Assembly (NCBI GenBank): GCA_019925105.1
Contig: JAHGAU010000003.1
Coordinates: forward strand, 1,488,001 to 1,552,000
DNA: 64,000 nt
Origin: Niebla homalea
Lineage: Eukaryota; Ascomycota; Lecanoromycetes; Lecanorales; Ramalinaceae
Direction: 5' to 3'
This document shows positions 11,030 to 21,575 of the stretch, in pieces. The notes under the pieces were generated by a model, which had not been told where the DNA came from, ran no database searches, and saw only the letters and a list, made by a program, of their open reading frames with translations. The position numbers and the translations under genes were made by a program. How positions within the stretch are numbered: position 1 is the stretch's first letter; the number at the start of each line of letters is the position of its first letter.

Positions 11030-12565
11030 GGCAGACTTACTGGATCAACTCTCTGAGCTTTAACAATGACCCACAATGTCCTGGCGTTTGACTCCACAGC
11101 TCCATTCAAATTACATGGGAGTCAAGTTACTGTCGATAAGGCCGCCGCCTCTGCCGGCCCAATAAATCAGGGGGTGTAGATAGCGCCGCAGCTCAAGAGC
11201 AGACTTACTGAAAGACTTGGCTGCTTCACCTGGGTGCTCGCTTTAATGTCATTGAGGTTCGCCGCCCTTCAAATGACCGTCACTGAGACTCGCGGTTACT
11301 CGGACTTACAGACCTTTCAAACTTAGGCATCTAATCAGCTTGATCTTATTGGAACCTACCGTCTTCCAAAAGTACGGGATTGGTTGAGATACTATCATAA
11401 GACCTTGCGGTTAATGAAGCTCGACCTCGCCGGGACTCACTGTTGGTGGCACTCACTGTTGGTGGGACACACTGTTAATGGGACTTACCGCCAGACTCAC
11501 TGTTGGCGGGACTTGCTGTTGGTGGGACTTGCTGTTGATGGGACTCACTGTTGATTGGAACTCACTGTTGATGGGACTCACTGTTGAGGGGACTCACTGT
11601 TGTCTGGGGCTTACTCCCTGATGGGACTCACTGTTGGTGGGACTTACCGCCAGACTCACTGTTAGTGGGACTTACCGCCAGACTCACTGTTGGTGGGACT
11701 CACTGTCAATGGGACTCACTGTTGTCTGGGGCTTACTGTTGATGAGACCCATCGCCAGACTCACTGTTGGTGGGACTCACCGCCGGACCCACCGTTGATG
11801 GGACTCACCGCCTTCAGGACTTACGGTCAATGAAACTTACTGGCGTTATTGACGTCTTGGTATGGACGGCTTATCAGGATCAGGATCGCCCAAACAACAG
11901 ACCCATGATCTGCTTGACTTACCATCATGATTGACTTGTAGGGATGATGGACTTACTGGTGGGAGGGAATCCGGCCAGACTGACTCGCCGGCAGTTGTTT
12001 TTCCACTGAAGAGTTAGACCCTGGGTTTCGCAGAATGACCTACTGATCGACTCACCGTCGTACTTGACTTGCTGGTGTATCTGACTCGTCGATGGAGCCC
12101 GCCAGCTTGCTGGCACTCACCTGTCTGACCATCTCACCTGCTGGATGCAACTTACTGGCGCGATTGGCTTACGTTCCCCATGAATCTCACTGGCATTCTT
12201 GACTCACCAGGCTCTTTGAATTACTGTTCAGGCATTTGGCACGGAGCACCAGGCTCGCCGACTTGATGACAGTAAGGGTCTGAGTGACTCACCAGTCGGT
12301 CGACTTACCGGCGCGAACGACTTACTGATATGAGTCACCGACGCGAGTGGCTTGCTATCCAGGTCGTCTGCACTGAGCAGCTAGGCCGCCGGCGTGATGA
12401 CAGTAAAGGCATGAGTGACTCACCTGCCGCCGGCCTGTGAACTTACCGGTGCAAAGGACTTACTGCTGGAGTGACTTGCCGGTGGGAAAGGACTACCGGC
12501 ACCGTCGACTTACTGATTGAAGGGGCTGCCTTGTTGATGTGACTGACTTACCGGCTCGATGACCT
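11030..12565. repeat. Degenerate minisatellite built on ACT(C/T)AC (GTRAGT on minus)
   Basis: By eye I count more than 35 exact ACTCAC or ACTTAC hexamers here, plus many one-off variants (ACTTGC, ACCTAC, GCTTAC). In the core, about 11420-11810, they sit in a roughly 20-bp unit GGGACTCACTGTTGATG, alternating with GACTTACCGCCA. Outside the core, spacing becomes irregular (15-80 bp) and only the hexamer with a flanking G and CYG is kept. No frame is open across the block. Confidence 0.75.
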
Positions 12566-14461
12566 ACCGATATTAAGAGCCACCAACATGGCTGACCCAT
12601 CGCCGCCATCGGCTCTCCGAGATTAGCAGGGGACTTGACCTACGAACTCTCCGGAGAGGTGTTGCAAAGGCAGAGCGCCGATATGATTGGGCGCGAAAGA
12701 CTGTGGTCAGAGTTCAATTTCATGGACGTTGAGGGTGATGCTGGCCCGCAGTCAGGAGAAAGTCGAAGATTCGTGAGCGTGTGTCAGGTGCGTACCTGAG
12801 TGGACCCTCGTCACTTGAGGGACACGTGCAACTTACTCTCAGCTTTTTGTCCGGCCTATCGATATGGTACCAGGGTTGCTCAAAGCGTGAGCTCAACGAC
12901 AATGACAGAGCGAGCCACTGCTGCACTCCGCATCAGTGCCTCGTCAGCTCAGCAATGCGTCTCGGAGTCTCCGGAGAGGTGTCGGGTCTTCAGTGGCGCA
13001 CTGTGCCTGTCTGAAGGTTCGTGTCAATGGTATCGGCTTGATGTATGGAAGGTGGGAGAAGGATGGAGGGAGATGAGAGGGAGACAGCTTTTCACCAAGG
13101 GGACCATGCGGAACTCTTCCGCCTTGGCACTTTGTTCAAAATGTCTTCAAGGCCACCAGCTCTGCTCGAATATCAGCCACCGAGCACAATATGGCATAGA
13201 GAGAGTCCTGCACTCGAAGGGAGAGACCTCAATCTACACTAATGTGCATCAAGATTAACTTTTTCTCGCCTTTTCATTCTGTTGAACACCTTGCACTTGA
13301 TCACAGTATCCAGCAGAACCTTGTCATTTTTCATTGCCCTGAAGCCGTGCACGTATCTTCATTACCCCTCGAGTACCTGTTGGAGAAAATCTTTGGATGT
13401 CAAGAAAGCTGCATGGCAGGTGAAACTTTTCTCTGTGTCCTGTCATGTACGTCTGTGCTTCCATGGCCTCCAGAAGCATGAAAGGCAGTTTTTGGTGGTG
13501 AGTGTATGCTCCTGCTTTTCTTCATGCATACCAACTTGAGTTTCCCATATCCTTTCATCGTCGTATTATCCTCTCTACTCCCTGCCGAAGCAATTGCCCG
13601 TCTCAGATGAATCACGGACTTCTGCTCCCGACGCTGTCGATGGAGAGCTGCTCTTCTCTGCTTACCCCAGTGAATATACCAGACTGAGAGGACATCACAG
13701 TCGCTATTGTTGTGGTCTTTGACCCCATTATCGCGTAGAGCTTTCAGCAAGTACGACTGCATCTGACTAGGTGGATGATTGTCTCGAGGCTTGCATTGCC
13801 GGGTGAGGAAAGGGTTGCCGGATGAGAGGATTGACTGCCATGGGACGCCATGGCTTACAGAATTTAGAGCCTTTTCTCAGGTGCATCACTGACCTCAGCT
13901 CTTCGCCGGGCAAAAGCTCAGCTACTCAAGCATGCTGATGAAAAGTCGCTGAGCGATCGCCGTGAGCAAAAAGGAGCACTGCTCGATTGAGCAAAAATCA
14001 ACTGATTGGTTCTGGAACGACAACCGGAGACTTGAATAACAATAAGATGAGCATCATTGATTGAACAGAATTGTATTTTGATCGTGTATGAATTATGCTC
14101 AGCTAATGACAGATCAGCCTCCAAAATCTTGCTGCAAACAGCATCCGTCCTATCTCAAAATTCAGCTTCCACCCTTCGCTCCGACTCTCTCGAGGACAAC
14201 ACCCTCAAATACTCCAGCGAAGAGCCAGATATGTATCACATCGCCTGGAAATCTCACCCCGTGGAAGGTATGGTGAGCTTCCCCTTTGTCAGTGATTGTA
14301 GTTTTGATCTTGCTGTAGCATATAGATCGACATGCTCGTTGCCTACTTTGCTACACTGTCCCATAGACCTAGAGCACGTCTTTCCCTCCATCCCCTATCG
14401 CCCCGGGCCACAGCTAGTTTAGCCATGGACCCGATGCCGCAGCTTGACTCTCCCAGTCTAC
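12566..14461. other. Gene-poor stretch, no supported gene
   Basis: Several ORFs of 60-150 codons occur, but none has a family motif or consistent codon bias. A 13-base direct repeat, CTCCGGAGAGGTG, occurs near 12649 and near 12968. The segment 14090-14270 looks more coding-like, but I could not build exons from it. Confidence 0.35.
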
Positions 14462-17215
14462 CGTGAGGTCGACTGAAAGATTCGTTCATCTCGTATCTGA
14501 ACCGTATGTCTGGCTTGGTAGTCGCCGGGCTTGATACCATGGAAACGTAAAAAGCTTTGGGACTTCATCGCCAAGATTGATCTTGCTCCAGCATTGCCCC
14601 TCTGCTCTCAATCTGTCCTCCTTGATCGCTTTGAATCCATTGATTGCCCTCTTCCACTGTATAACCGAGCATGGGGACCTCCGTTAGTATAACGGGGATT
14701 GCTACTGCAGCTGATGTTTGAGATCCATCGGCTCTCCTCACTCATCGAGAAGGTTCGTAGCCAGACCAACGGACAGGTTGATCTCCGGCTGACCGTATTT
14801 GTGGCTTCTAAGTCTCCGAGCTTGATACCATAAAAAGGTGAAAAAGCGTTGGGACTTTATCGCCAGATTGATCTTGCTCCAGTGTAGCCCCTAAACTTAA
14901 AAGAACAATTACTACGCGGGCAGGACCTTTGTGGTGTGGGTGGGGACCTCCGTTAGTATAACGTGGATTGCTACTGCAGCTGAAATTTGAGATCCATCGG
15001 CTCTCCTCACACATCGAGAAGGTTCGTAGCCAGACCAACGGACAGGTTGATCTCGGGCTGGCCGTATGTCTGGCTTGATAGTCACCGAGCTTGATACCAT
15101 GAAAAGGTGAAAAAGCGTTGGGACTCTATCGCCAAATTTTTCTTGCTCCAGCATAGCCCCTTTCCAAGCAATTTCACAGTCTTGGTCTTGTAAGATAGAC
15201 AGGGCTTTCTATCTTCTTAGTGTTGCGAGGGGACCTCCGTTAGTATAACGTGGATGCTGCTGCAGCTGAGGTATGAGATGCATCGGCTCTCCTCATACAC
15301 CGAGAAGGTTCGTAGCCAGACCAACGGTCAAGTTGATCTCATAGCTGACCATACGATGTCTGGCTAGTCGAGAACACGCATACCACAGCTCAGGTAAGCG
15401 CATGCTTATTTCCAAGCCAATTTGTTCTTGCTGTAGCTGCTACAACGACTTGCGCTACTGCCCTGTGCACATTGACTATGCCCAAGACCCCCCTTGTCAA
15501 TTGCCCACATGGCCCCTGTAGTATACAGGGAACCAACGAGCTGCAGCGTGAAAAGATCCATTGATTCTCCTATTTTTTCTGAGAAAGAGATTGAAGGCTC
15601 GTACTCCTCGTCACTGACCACCAAAAAAAATGTCCGGCGGAAATATAAAATGAATCGCATTCAAGGAATGAATGCATCACTTTTTTGAGCCGATTTTGAG
15701 CTGCTGCTGGCCCTTTTTGGACATAAGTTTACTCCTGCACAGGATGACCTACTTGTCACAGTAGTGGAGTAACTCTTCAGCAGCAGCGTGACTGAGATCT
15801 ATTGGCTCTCCTGCAACAAAGGCAGAAGGTTCGTAGTCAGCACCGCGAACAGGTTGATCTCGGAGCTGACCATGTGTCTGGCTGAGGTCTGAGATGCATA
15901 CCATTGAGAGGGCAAATGCATCCATTTTTCAGTCAATTTGATCTTGCTGCAGCTGTGAAATGATTTATTGATCATGACCGGTCTGCACTGACACGCTGTG
16001 GTCCCGGTAGTATACCAGTCCCAACGAGCCACAGCTTTGTATTGAGATCATTGGCTCTCCTGCAACAAAGACAGAAGGTTCGTAGCCAGCACCGCGGACA
16101 GGTTGATCTCGAAGCTGACCATATGTCTGGCTGAATTATGTGGACGCATACCATTGAGAGGGTAAAATTATCCGCGGGTTCAGCCAGTTTTATTTTATAT
16201 ATGGCTGAATGCTTGAACGCATACCATGGAGCGGCAATTGCATCCTTGAAGCAGCCAATTGATATTGCTGCAGCTCTGAGGTAATTTAGCTCTTCATTTC
16301 TTTAACGGACGTGGTACCCGTAGTATACGGAAACCGACGAGCCACAGCTTTGGGGAGACCTATTGGCTCTCCTGCAAGGCAGAAGGTTCGTAGCCAGCAC
16401 CGCGGACAGGTTGATCTCGAAGCTGACCGTCTGTCCGGCTGAATTTTTGGACGCATACCACTGAGAGGCAAATACATCCTTGATTCAGTCAATTTGATCT
16501 TGCTGCAGCTGAAGTAATGAAGTGCTTTTGAGGAGTCTTCATATGTTGTGGAACCTCTGCACAGATGACACGCGTGGTCCCCGTAGTATACGGGCACCAA
16601 CAAGCCACAGCTTGGTGTAGACCTATTGGCTCTCCTGCAACAACAAAGGCAGAAGGTTCGTAGCCAGCACCGCGGACAGGTTGATCTCGGAGCTGACCAT
16701 ATGTCCGGCTGAAGTTTTGGACGTATACCACTGAGAGGCAAATACATCCTTGATTCAGTCAATTTGATCTTGCTGCAGCTGAAGTAATAAGCTTTTGAGG
16801 AGTTTTCATATGTTATGAACCTCTGCACGGATAACACGCGTGGTCCCCGTAGTATACGGGCACCAACGAGCCACAGCTTGGTGGAGACCTATTGGCTCTC
16901 CTGCAACAAAGGCAGAAGGTTCGTAGCCAGCACCGACGAACAGGTTGATCTCGGAGCTGACCATATGTCTGGCTGAAGTTTTGGACGCATACCATTGAGA
17001 GGCAAATGCATCCTTGATTCAGCCAATTTGATCTTGCTGCAGCTGCGAAGTTTAACCATTGATTTTTTGTTGGATGACACGCGTGGTCCCCGTAGTATAC
17101 GGAAACCAACGAGCCACAGCTTTGTGGAGACCTCTTGGCTCTCCTGCAACAAAGGCAGAAGGTTCGTAGCCAGCACCACGTACAGGTCGATCTCATAGCT
17201 GGCCATGAGCTGTCA
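14462..17215. repeat. Family of about ten ~240-310 bp repeats with conserved hairpin
   Basis: Tandem, diverged units follow one another. Landmarks in each unit, in order: a short hairpin centred on TAGTATA; CCAACGAGCC; a hairpin like CCACA-gctt-TGTGG; GAGATC; TTGGCTCTCC; an inner CTGC...GCAG hairpin; GGTTCGTAGCC; CAGGTTGATCTC; GCTGACC; GTCTGGCT; and a tail ending ATCTTGCTGCAGCTG. Hairpin centres lie at 14687, 14956, 15243, 15521, 16010, 16323, 16586, 16852 and 17095. The unit at about 15750 has lost its hairpin. A partial unit lacking the hairpin starts at about 14462. Units 1-3 (subfamily A) and the later units (subfamily B) differ in the tail. Unit length is not constant modulo 3. Confidence 0.85.
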
Positions 17216-17700
17216 TAATCCTTGACGATATACAAGCAATAGTGTAGATGTGTATTCCCAGCTCTTTAACATTGGTATCGAACATAGGAGGAGAAGGATT
17301 CGCGGTTCTTGAAGACCTGCTGAGACGCACAAATAAAGTCAGAAAATTTTCCCGGTGAGTACGGTGAGTAGGGCCACTTACTTTTAGCTGAATCCATATG
17401 CACACTCATCATGGAGTGTTTTTGAGATGCTGTTGAGCCTCCAAGAGAAAGATCTGACACTTGGTGGTTTGTTGACAGTACAGGTCAACTCATCTAATCT
17501 CGTGTCAACAGCCCCAGATGTATCATCATTGTATTCTGCTCAGACCATTGAACGGTAAGAGAGTTACTTGAAATGATGATTGGTATTTATTTTTCGCTGC
17601 AGCATGGTATGGGTGTGCTCTTCGCCTTGGTGACCAGAAGGATCGGAAAAAAGGGACGGACACAGAACACACCTACCCGCCCTTATCATTCAGACCCACT
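17216..17700. other. Spacer between repeat array and outlier copy
   Basis: No unit landmarks and no supported ORF. Confidence 0.35.
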
Positions 17701-17825
17701 GTGATCACCGTAGTATACGGTGAGCAACGAGCTGCAGCGTTTGTGAGATCCACTGGCCCTTCTGCCATTCAGAGGCCGGAAGGTTGATGGCCAACACCGC
17801 GAAGAGGTTGATCTCTTGGCTAGTC
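17701..17825. repeat. Isolated diverged copy of the hairpin repeat
   Basis: The hairpin TCACCGTA-GTA-TACGGTGA occupies 17705-17723 and is the longest stem of the family (8 bp). It is followed by AGCAACGAGC, GAGATC (17735-17740), a GGCC...GGCC pair that replaces the usual GGCT...AGCC, and TTGATCTC. The copy has diverged most in sequence yet keeps every pairing. Confidence 0.8.
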
Positions 17826-18915
17826 GTATGGAACAACAAACCTGAATCAGACACTATCGATGGCCAATAATGTATCATTGCCAGTCATCATGCCATCAAA
17901 AAGTAAGACAAGACACTGAGGAACGTGAAGAGCAAGTCGTTGATGCTCATGAGATGTGATGGTGGTGGGTAGGTCTCTAGGTGTATCACCACAATTAAAG
18001 TCGACCCACACAGAATGTCAGTGGACGACGGCGATGATGTGACTGTCTCCTTGCTGTTGCTACAGCTAGCATGCTCGACCTTGTCACAGAGTATAGAGGA
18101 ATGCAAGTGTAAGGCAAGTGATCGGTCCGATCGAACCAAATGTTGTAGCTGGTATCAACACTTTTACGGGAGGAAAAATTCGTCGCAATATGGCAAGTCT
18201 TTGTTTTGGTTTCTACGCGTCAAGCTACGAAAAATCTCTTTGCATTGAAATATGCTATTCTATCTGATCTAACTACACTAAACTACAAGATTATGCCCTT
18301 CCAATTTGGGTGTCTCAAATCTGCTTTTCGAAAAGACCGTGGTATACCTACCAGTTTTGAAGTCAATCGATACTTGGAAATGAATTTCGATCTTCGGGTG
18401 AACGTCCGACAATACTCACAAGAGCAAGTCAGCACGCTCTGCCGGTTGCAAAATCGTTAGCCATCTCTCGCATTGGAAATTAGTATCGCAATGCGAATGA
18501 TGGTATGTATCACGCCAGCTGAAGGGAGAAAAGATATCGAAGCATCAAGTCTCGTATGAAAGCCAGCGTGAACAATGGAAAAATCCATTTGATCTATCAC
18601 CCAACATTAGACGATCACCACGGGCGCTCAAGAGTCGTCAGGCTTTTTTGAGTGATCTTATACCTTTTGCCGTTTGGCTGAAGAGGAAAAGAGAGAAAGG
18701 TGGGGGGTGAGGGATATTTATGGGATTTCCCAGTGCTGGGTAGCGATGGTGAGATTTTTTCCGTTCTGCTAAGCGAGATGGAACCTTCGAGCATCCTGTC
18801 ATTTGTCATTTGCCAATTTCCGGCCCCACATGACGTTCGAGCCACTAAGGAGGTCGTGTCAGTGGTCCGGCTCGCCAGACATCACGCTACTCACACACGA
18901 AATCCCCATCCAATC
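17826..18915. other. Intergenic, nothing recognisable
   Basis: Short ORFs only. The sequence is AT-leaning with no motif I can defend. Confidence 0.35.
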
Positions 18916-19241
18916 ATGTCCACCATGGACATACAAGTCATTAGAGACAGTGAGCATCATACTGAGCTTTATTTGGGTCTAGCTAACTGATCAAAGACAT
19001 GTCGACATCCTCGAACAACTCCGTACCGACGGTCACAAGACCGTCTTCGCCGTCTCCAAGATCGACCCCTACACCAACACCATCGCTTTCTCCTCTCGTC
19101 ACTTGCTGGACGATGTTCAGCAGTACCATCTTGGGCTTTTCCAGAAAGCTCAAGTCCGTTTTCAAGAGAAAACGGTATTTTGAGACAGACGAGACGGAAT
19201 GGTGGCACGTCCCGGAGGAGGAATGGCTGGAACAAGAGTAG
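18916..19241 (+). pseudogene. Small gene or relic with two competing frames
   Basis: A first exon 18916-18949 (MSTMDIQVIRD) ends at a good donor (gtgagc), and an acceptor ending at 18996 joins it to an exon reading MSTSSNNSVPT...EEEWLEQE to 19241 (92 residues). A second frame, 18998-19183, has much stronger C-biased third positions and reads like real protein (VDILEQLRTDGHKTVFAVSK, then SSRHLLDDVQQYHLGLFQK) until TGA at 19181. The splice phase is off by one for that frame. Simplest reading: a gene whose second-exon frame has been shifted, with the C-terminal acidic/aromatic end (ETEWWHVPEEEWLEQE) in the other frame. I do not recognise the family. Confidence 0.35.
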
Positions 19242-20717
19242 GGGGCCTACTAGGTGCATAGGTCACCATCATGGGTTTTCTTCATTCTTGTACTAATAAT
19301 TCGAGGAGACAGGTAGGAGTGCAGTGAGGACATTCCTTGTTCTCTAGTCACCAGGGGGGGGTCTCACATCAAGTGAGAAAGGGGTGTTGTTGTTGTTGTT
19401 CGTCACGAAAATTGTGGATCCTCCTACTAGCGCGATTTGAGAAAGAAATTAGTGTTGAGTTTTCACCGACTACTTGCATTAGCGTCCTTTTTGCACAAGC
19501 TCGAAGAAAAAGTCGGTTGGGTAAGGGTGACTTGTCATAGCGGATGACTAAGGGCCTGTCAGGCGAAGCCTGTGATTCATGATATACGCCGATATCAGTC
19601 ATGCACTTTGACAGACAAATTGATACTATTATTATCACTAAGCAGGATTGCTCGTATAGAACAATATTGAGACAATAGCCAAGGTCAAACGCTGCATCAT
19701 GAGTTAAGCCTATCTAGCTACCGTTGAGGTGAATGAGATACCTGTCTATCAGGGTATATGGGATGAAACATCATGGGGGCGAGGCTTGCAAAGCAGGAAA
19801 TCGAGTCAGAACTTTGGCAGTATTCAAGCCTTCTCATTGGTTCTCGTGGTGGCGCGGCTCCATGTCTGTTGGTAATTCATACATTGGATGAATGAGAAAC
19901 TAGGCATCTGGACAATACCCCTATCACAAAAGCCAGAGGGGCTTGGCCTCGAAACGCGGGACAGTGGCAAATCTAGTCATATTTGCAAGTATTTTGGCCG
20001 GCTCGCTTCAAGGTGGCCCCTGTAGTTGCAAATATCTAGCTATGTGAATGAAAAAGCCTTGTATGCGGAAAATCTTTCCAGCCAATGGAGGTGCCGATTC
20101 CTGTCAACTCAGGCCTGATATGTCGTTTTCCTTATCTTGTTAGATGACATGTAGGACTGGCAAGTTCATTCACGGAAAAGTGAGTCAGCAGTCGAGAATC
20201 GCTGCTCATTGTTAGGTGTCGAATCGGCGATACTAGGCTCCAGCATCCAAGATATAAGGACCGTCCTTTACCCACCCTTTCCAACTCTCTTCCTTTCTTT
20301 CCATCCGCTGGTCGGATCCTCGCTGGTCGAGTACCTTCTCTTCTTCCATCCGCAGTACATATGGCCGATCTCCGAATTGCGAGTTCCTTTATTCATGCTG
20401 ATTATAGTATATATAAAATACTTATCACAAGTATCGATGGCTTCTATACGAGCAGCTATGCATCCAATGCGAATATATCGCTTGGTGCGTTCGCCCTTCG
20501 CCGGGTATACAAGTTCAGTGCCTCTCCTTCGCCTGAGTGTTGGTAATGGGGAAAGGATCCCTCATGTCTGGGTGGGTCAGTTGGGGCCTTAGCTTCCGCA
20601 TCGTGCAAAGGCCAACGACTGGGCAAAGGGGAAAGTAGGTCTACACCTGCCAGATTATTCACAGGGTTTCGGGAATGAATATTGACTTCATCACAGATCG
20701 GAAGCCGATAGATCTTC
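19242..20717. other. Intergenic, nothing supported
   Basis: No conserved ORF or RNA-like element seen in about 1.5 kb. Confidence 0.35.
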
Positions 20718-20837
20718 CGCCCATTGTCCAATTGCAGATTACAGATTCCAATGGCTCCGCCCATTGTCCAATTGCAGATTACAGATTCCAATGGCTCCGC
20801 CCATTGTCCAATTGCAGATTACAGATTCCAATGGCTC
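20718..20837. repeat. Three perfect tandem copies of a 40-bp unit
   Basis: CCATTGTCCA recurs at 20721, 20761 and 20801, and the 40 bases between are identical as far as I can compare. Perfect identity indicates a recent expansion. Each unit contains CCATTG and CCAATGG, which are near-complementary and could pair within a unit. Confidence 0.9.
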
Positions 20838-20989
20838 CGCCCAGTAGGTCTTGATCACGTTGGACTGCAATAGTGGTTGACTTGTCCAGGAATTATCTTC
20901 AAAGAGGGCAAGCCGACCCCTATCATGTGGTCCAATGATAGATACACAGTCCTGAGGTTAGCCAGAGGTCAACTGATTGATGGACGCGG

Positions 20990-21575
20990 GTGCTTACCCC
21001 GAAAACACGGCCTCCCAGCACGTATGAGCGAGAAAAAAGCCCATGCTACGTCATGCGCTGTAATTTGGTCGACCAAGACTTACACAGGCCCGGACACCTG
21101 ACCGCTGCCAACGGCGTGGACACAAATTCCCTCATCTATCACCAATTCCCCATGGACGAGCACTCCCTCACAAGACAGCAATCCGCCATCGATGAGCACT
21201 TCCTCACAAATAACCAATACACCATCGATGAGCATTCCAGACACCGGTGAGCTGGGTGGTAGCCTAGACCAATTCCAAGACCAGCGGATTGGAATTATTG
21301 ACGGACGTAATCATTACCTTTGGCGCGGGAGCCAAGTTTGGGTCAAATTCAAGCTACATATCCGAACCAACTCCTCTACAACTAAGAAGCTGCACTACCT
21401 CGTTACAACCAGCATACGGAGTTGGCGGATCATCTACGCCTACCCAGAGAGAGACGACTTGATGCGTCTTCCCAGCTGCAGCATGGCATCAGTAGCATCT
21501 CCGGACCTAGCCAGAGCACAGGAACAGGCATTGGCATACTCACCGCATCAGCTTAGATGGAAGCTAGGCAAGTGA
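20990..21575 (+). other. Weak coding candidate with 12-residue repeats
   Basis: An open frame at 20990-21250 contains 36-bp repeats starting at 21143, 21179 and 21215, encoding QFPMDEHSLTRQ, QSAIDEHFLTNN and QYTIDEHS. A second frame, 21192-21575, continues with protein-like sequence (DQRIGIIDGRNHYLW, WRIIYAYPERDD). A donor-like gtgagc follows the repeats at about 21247, but the acceptors I tried reach stops. It may be a decayed gene. Confidence 0.2.

Noticed and set aside
11030..12565. CRISPR-like array
   Set aside because: Units are short, degenerate and without conserved direct repeats and unique spacers; the genome is eukaryotic.
16286..17235. Minus-strand ORFs of 183 and 140 codons with repeated Cys-rich peptide
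   Set aside because: Other units of the family are in different frames with stops and unit length is not a multiple of three; paired-base changes fit structure better than coding.
14681..17723. Hammerhead ribozyme or box C/D snoRNA in the repeat units
   Set aside because: CTGATG occurs in one copy only, without a GAAA partner; C and D boxes are not conserved between copies.
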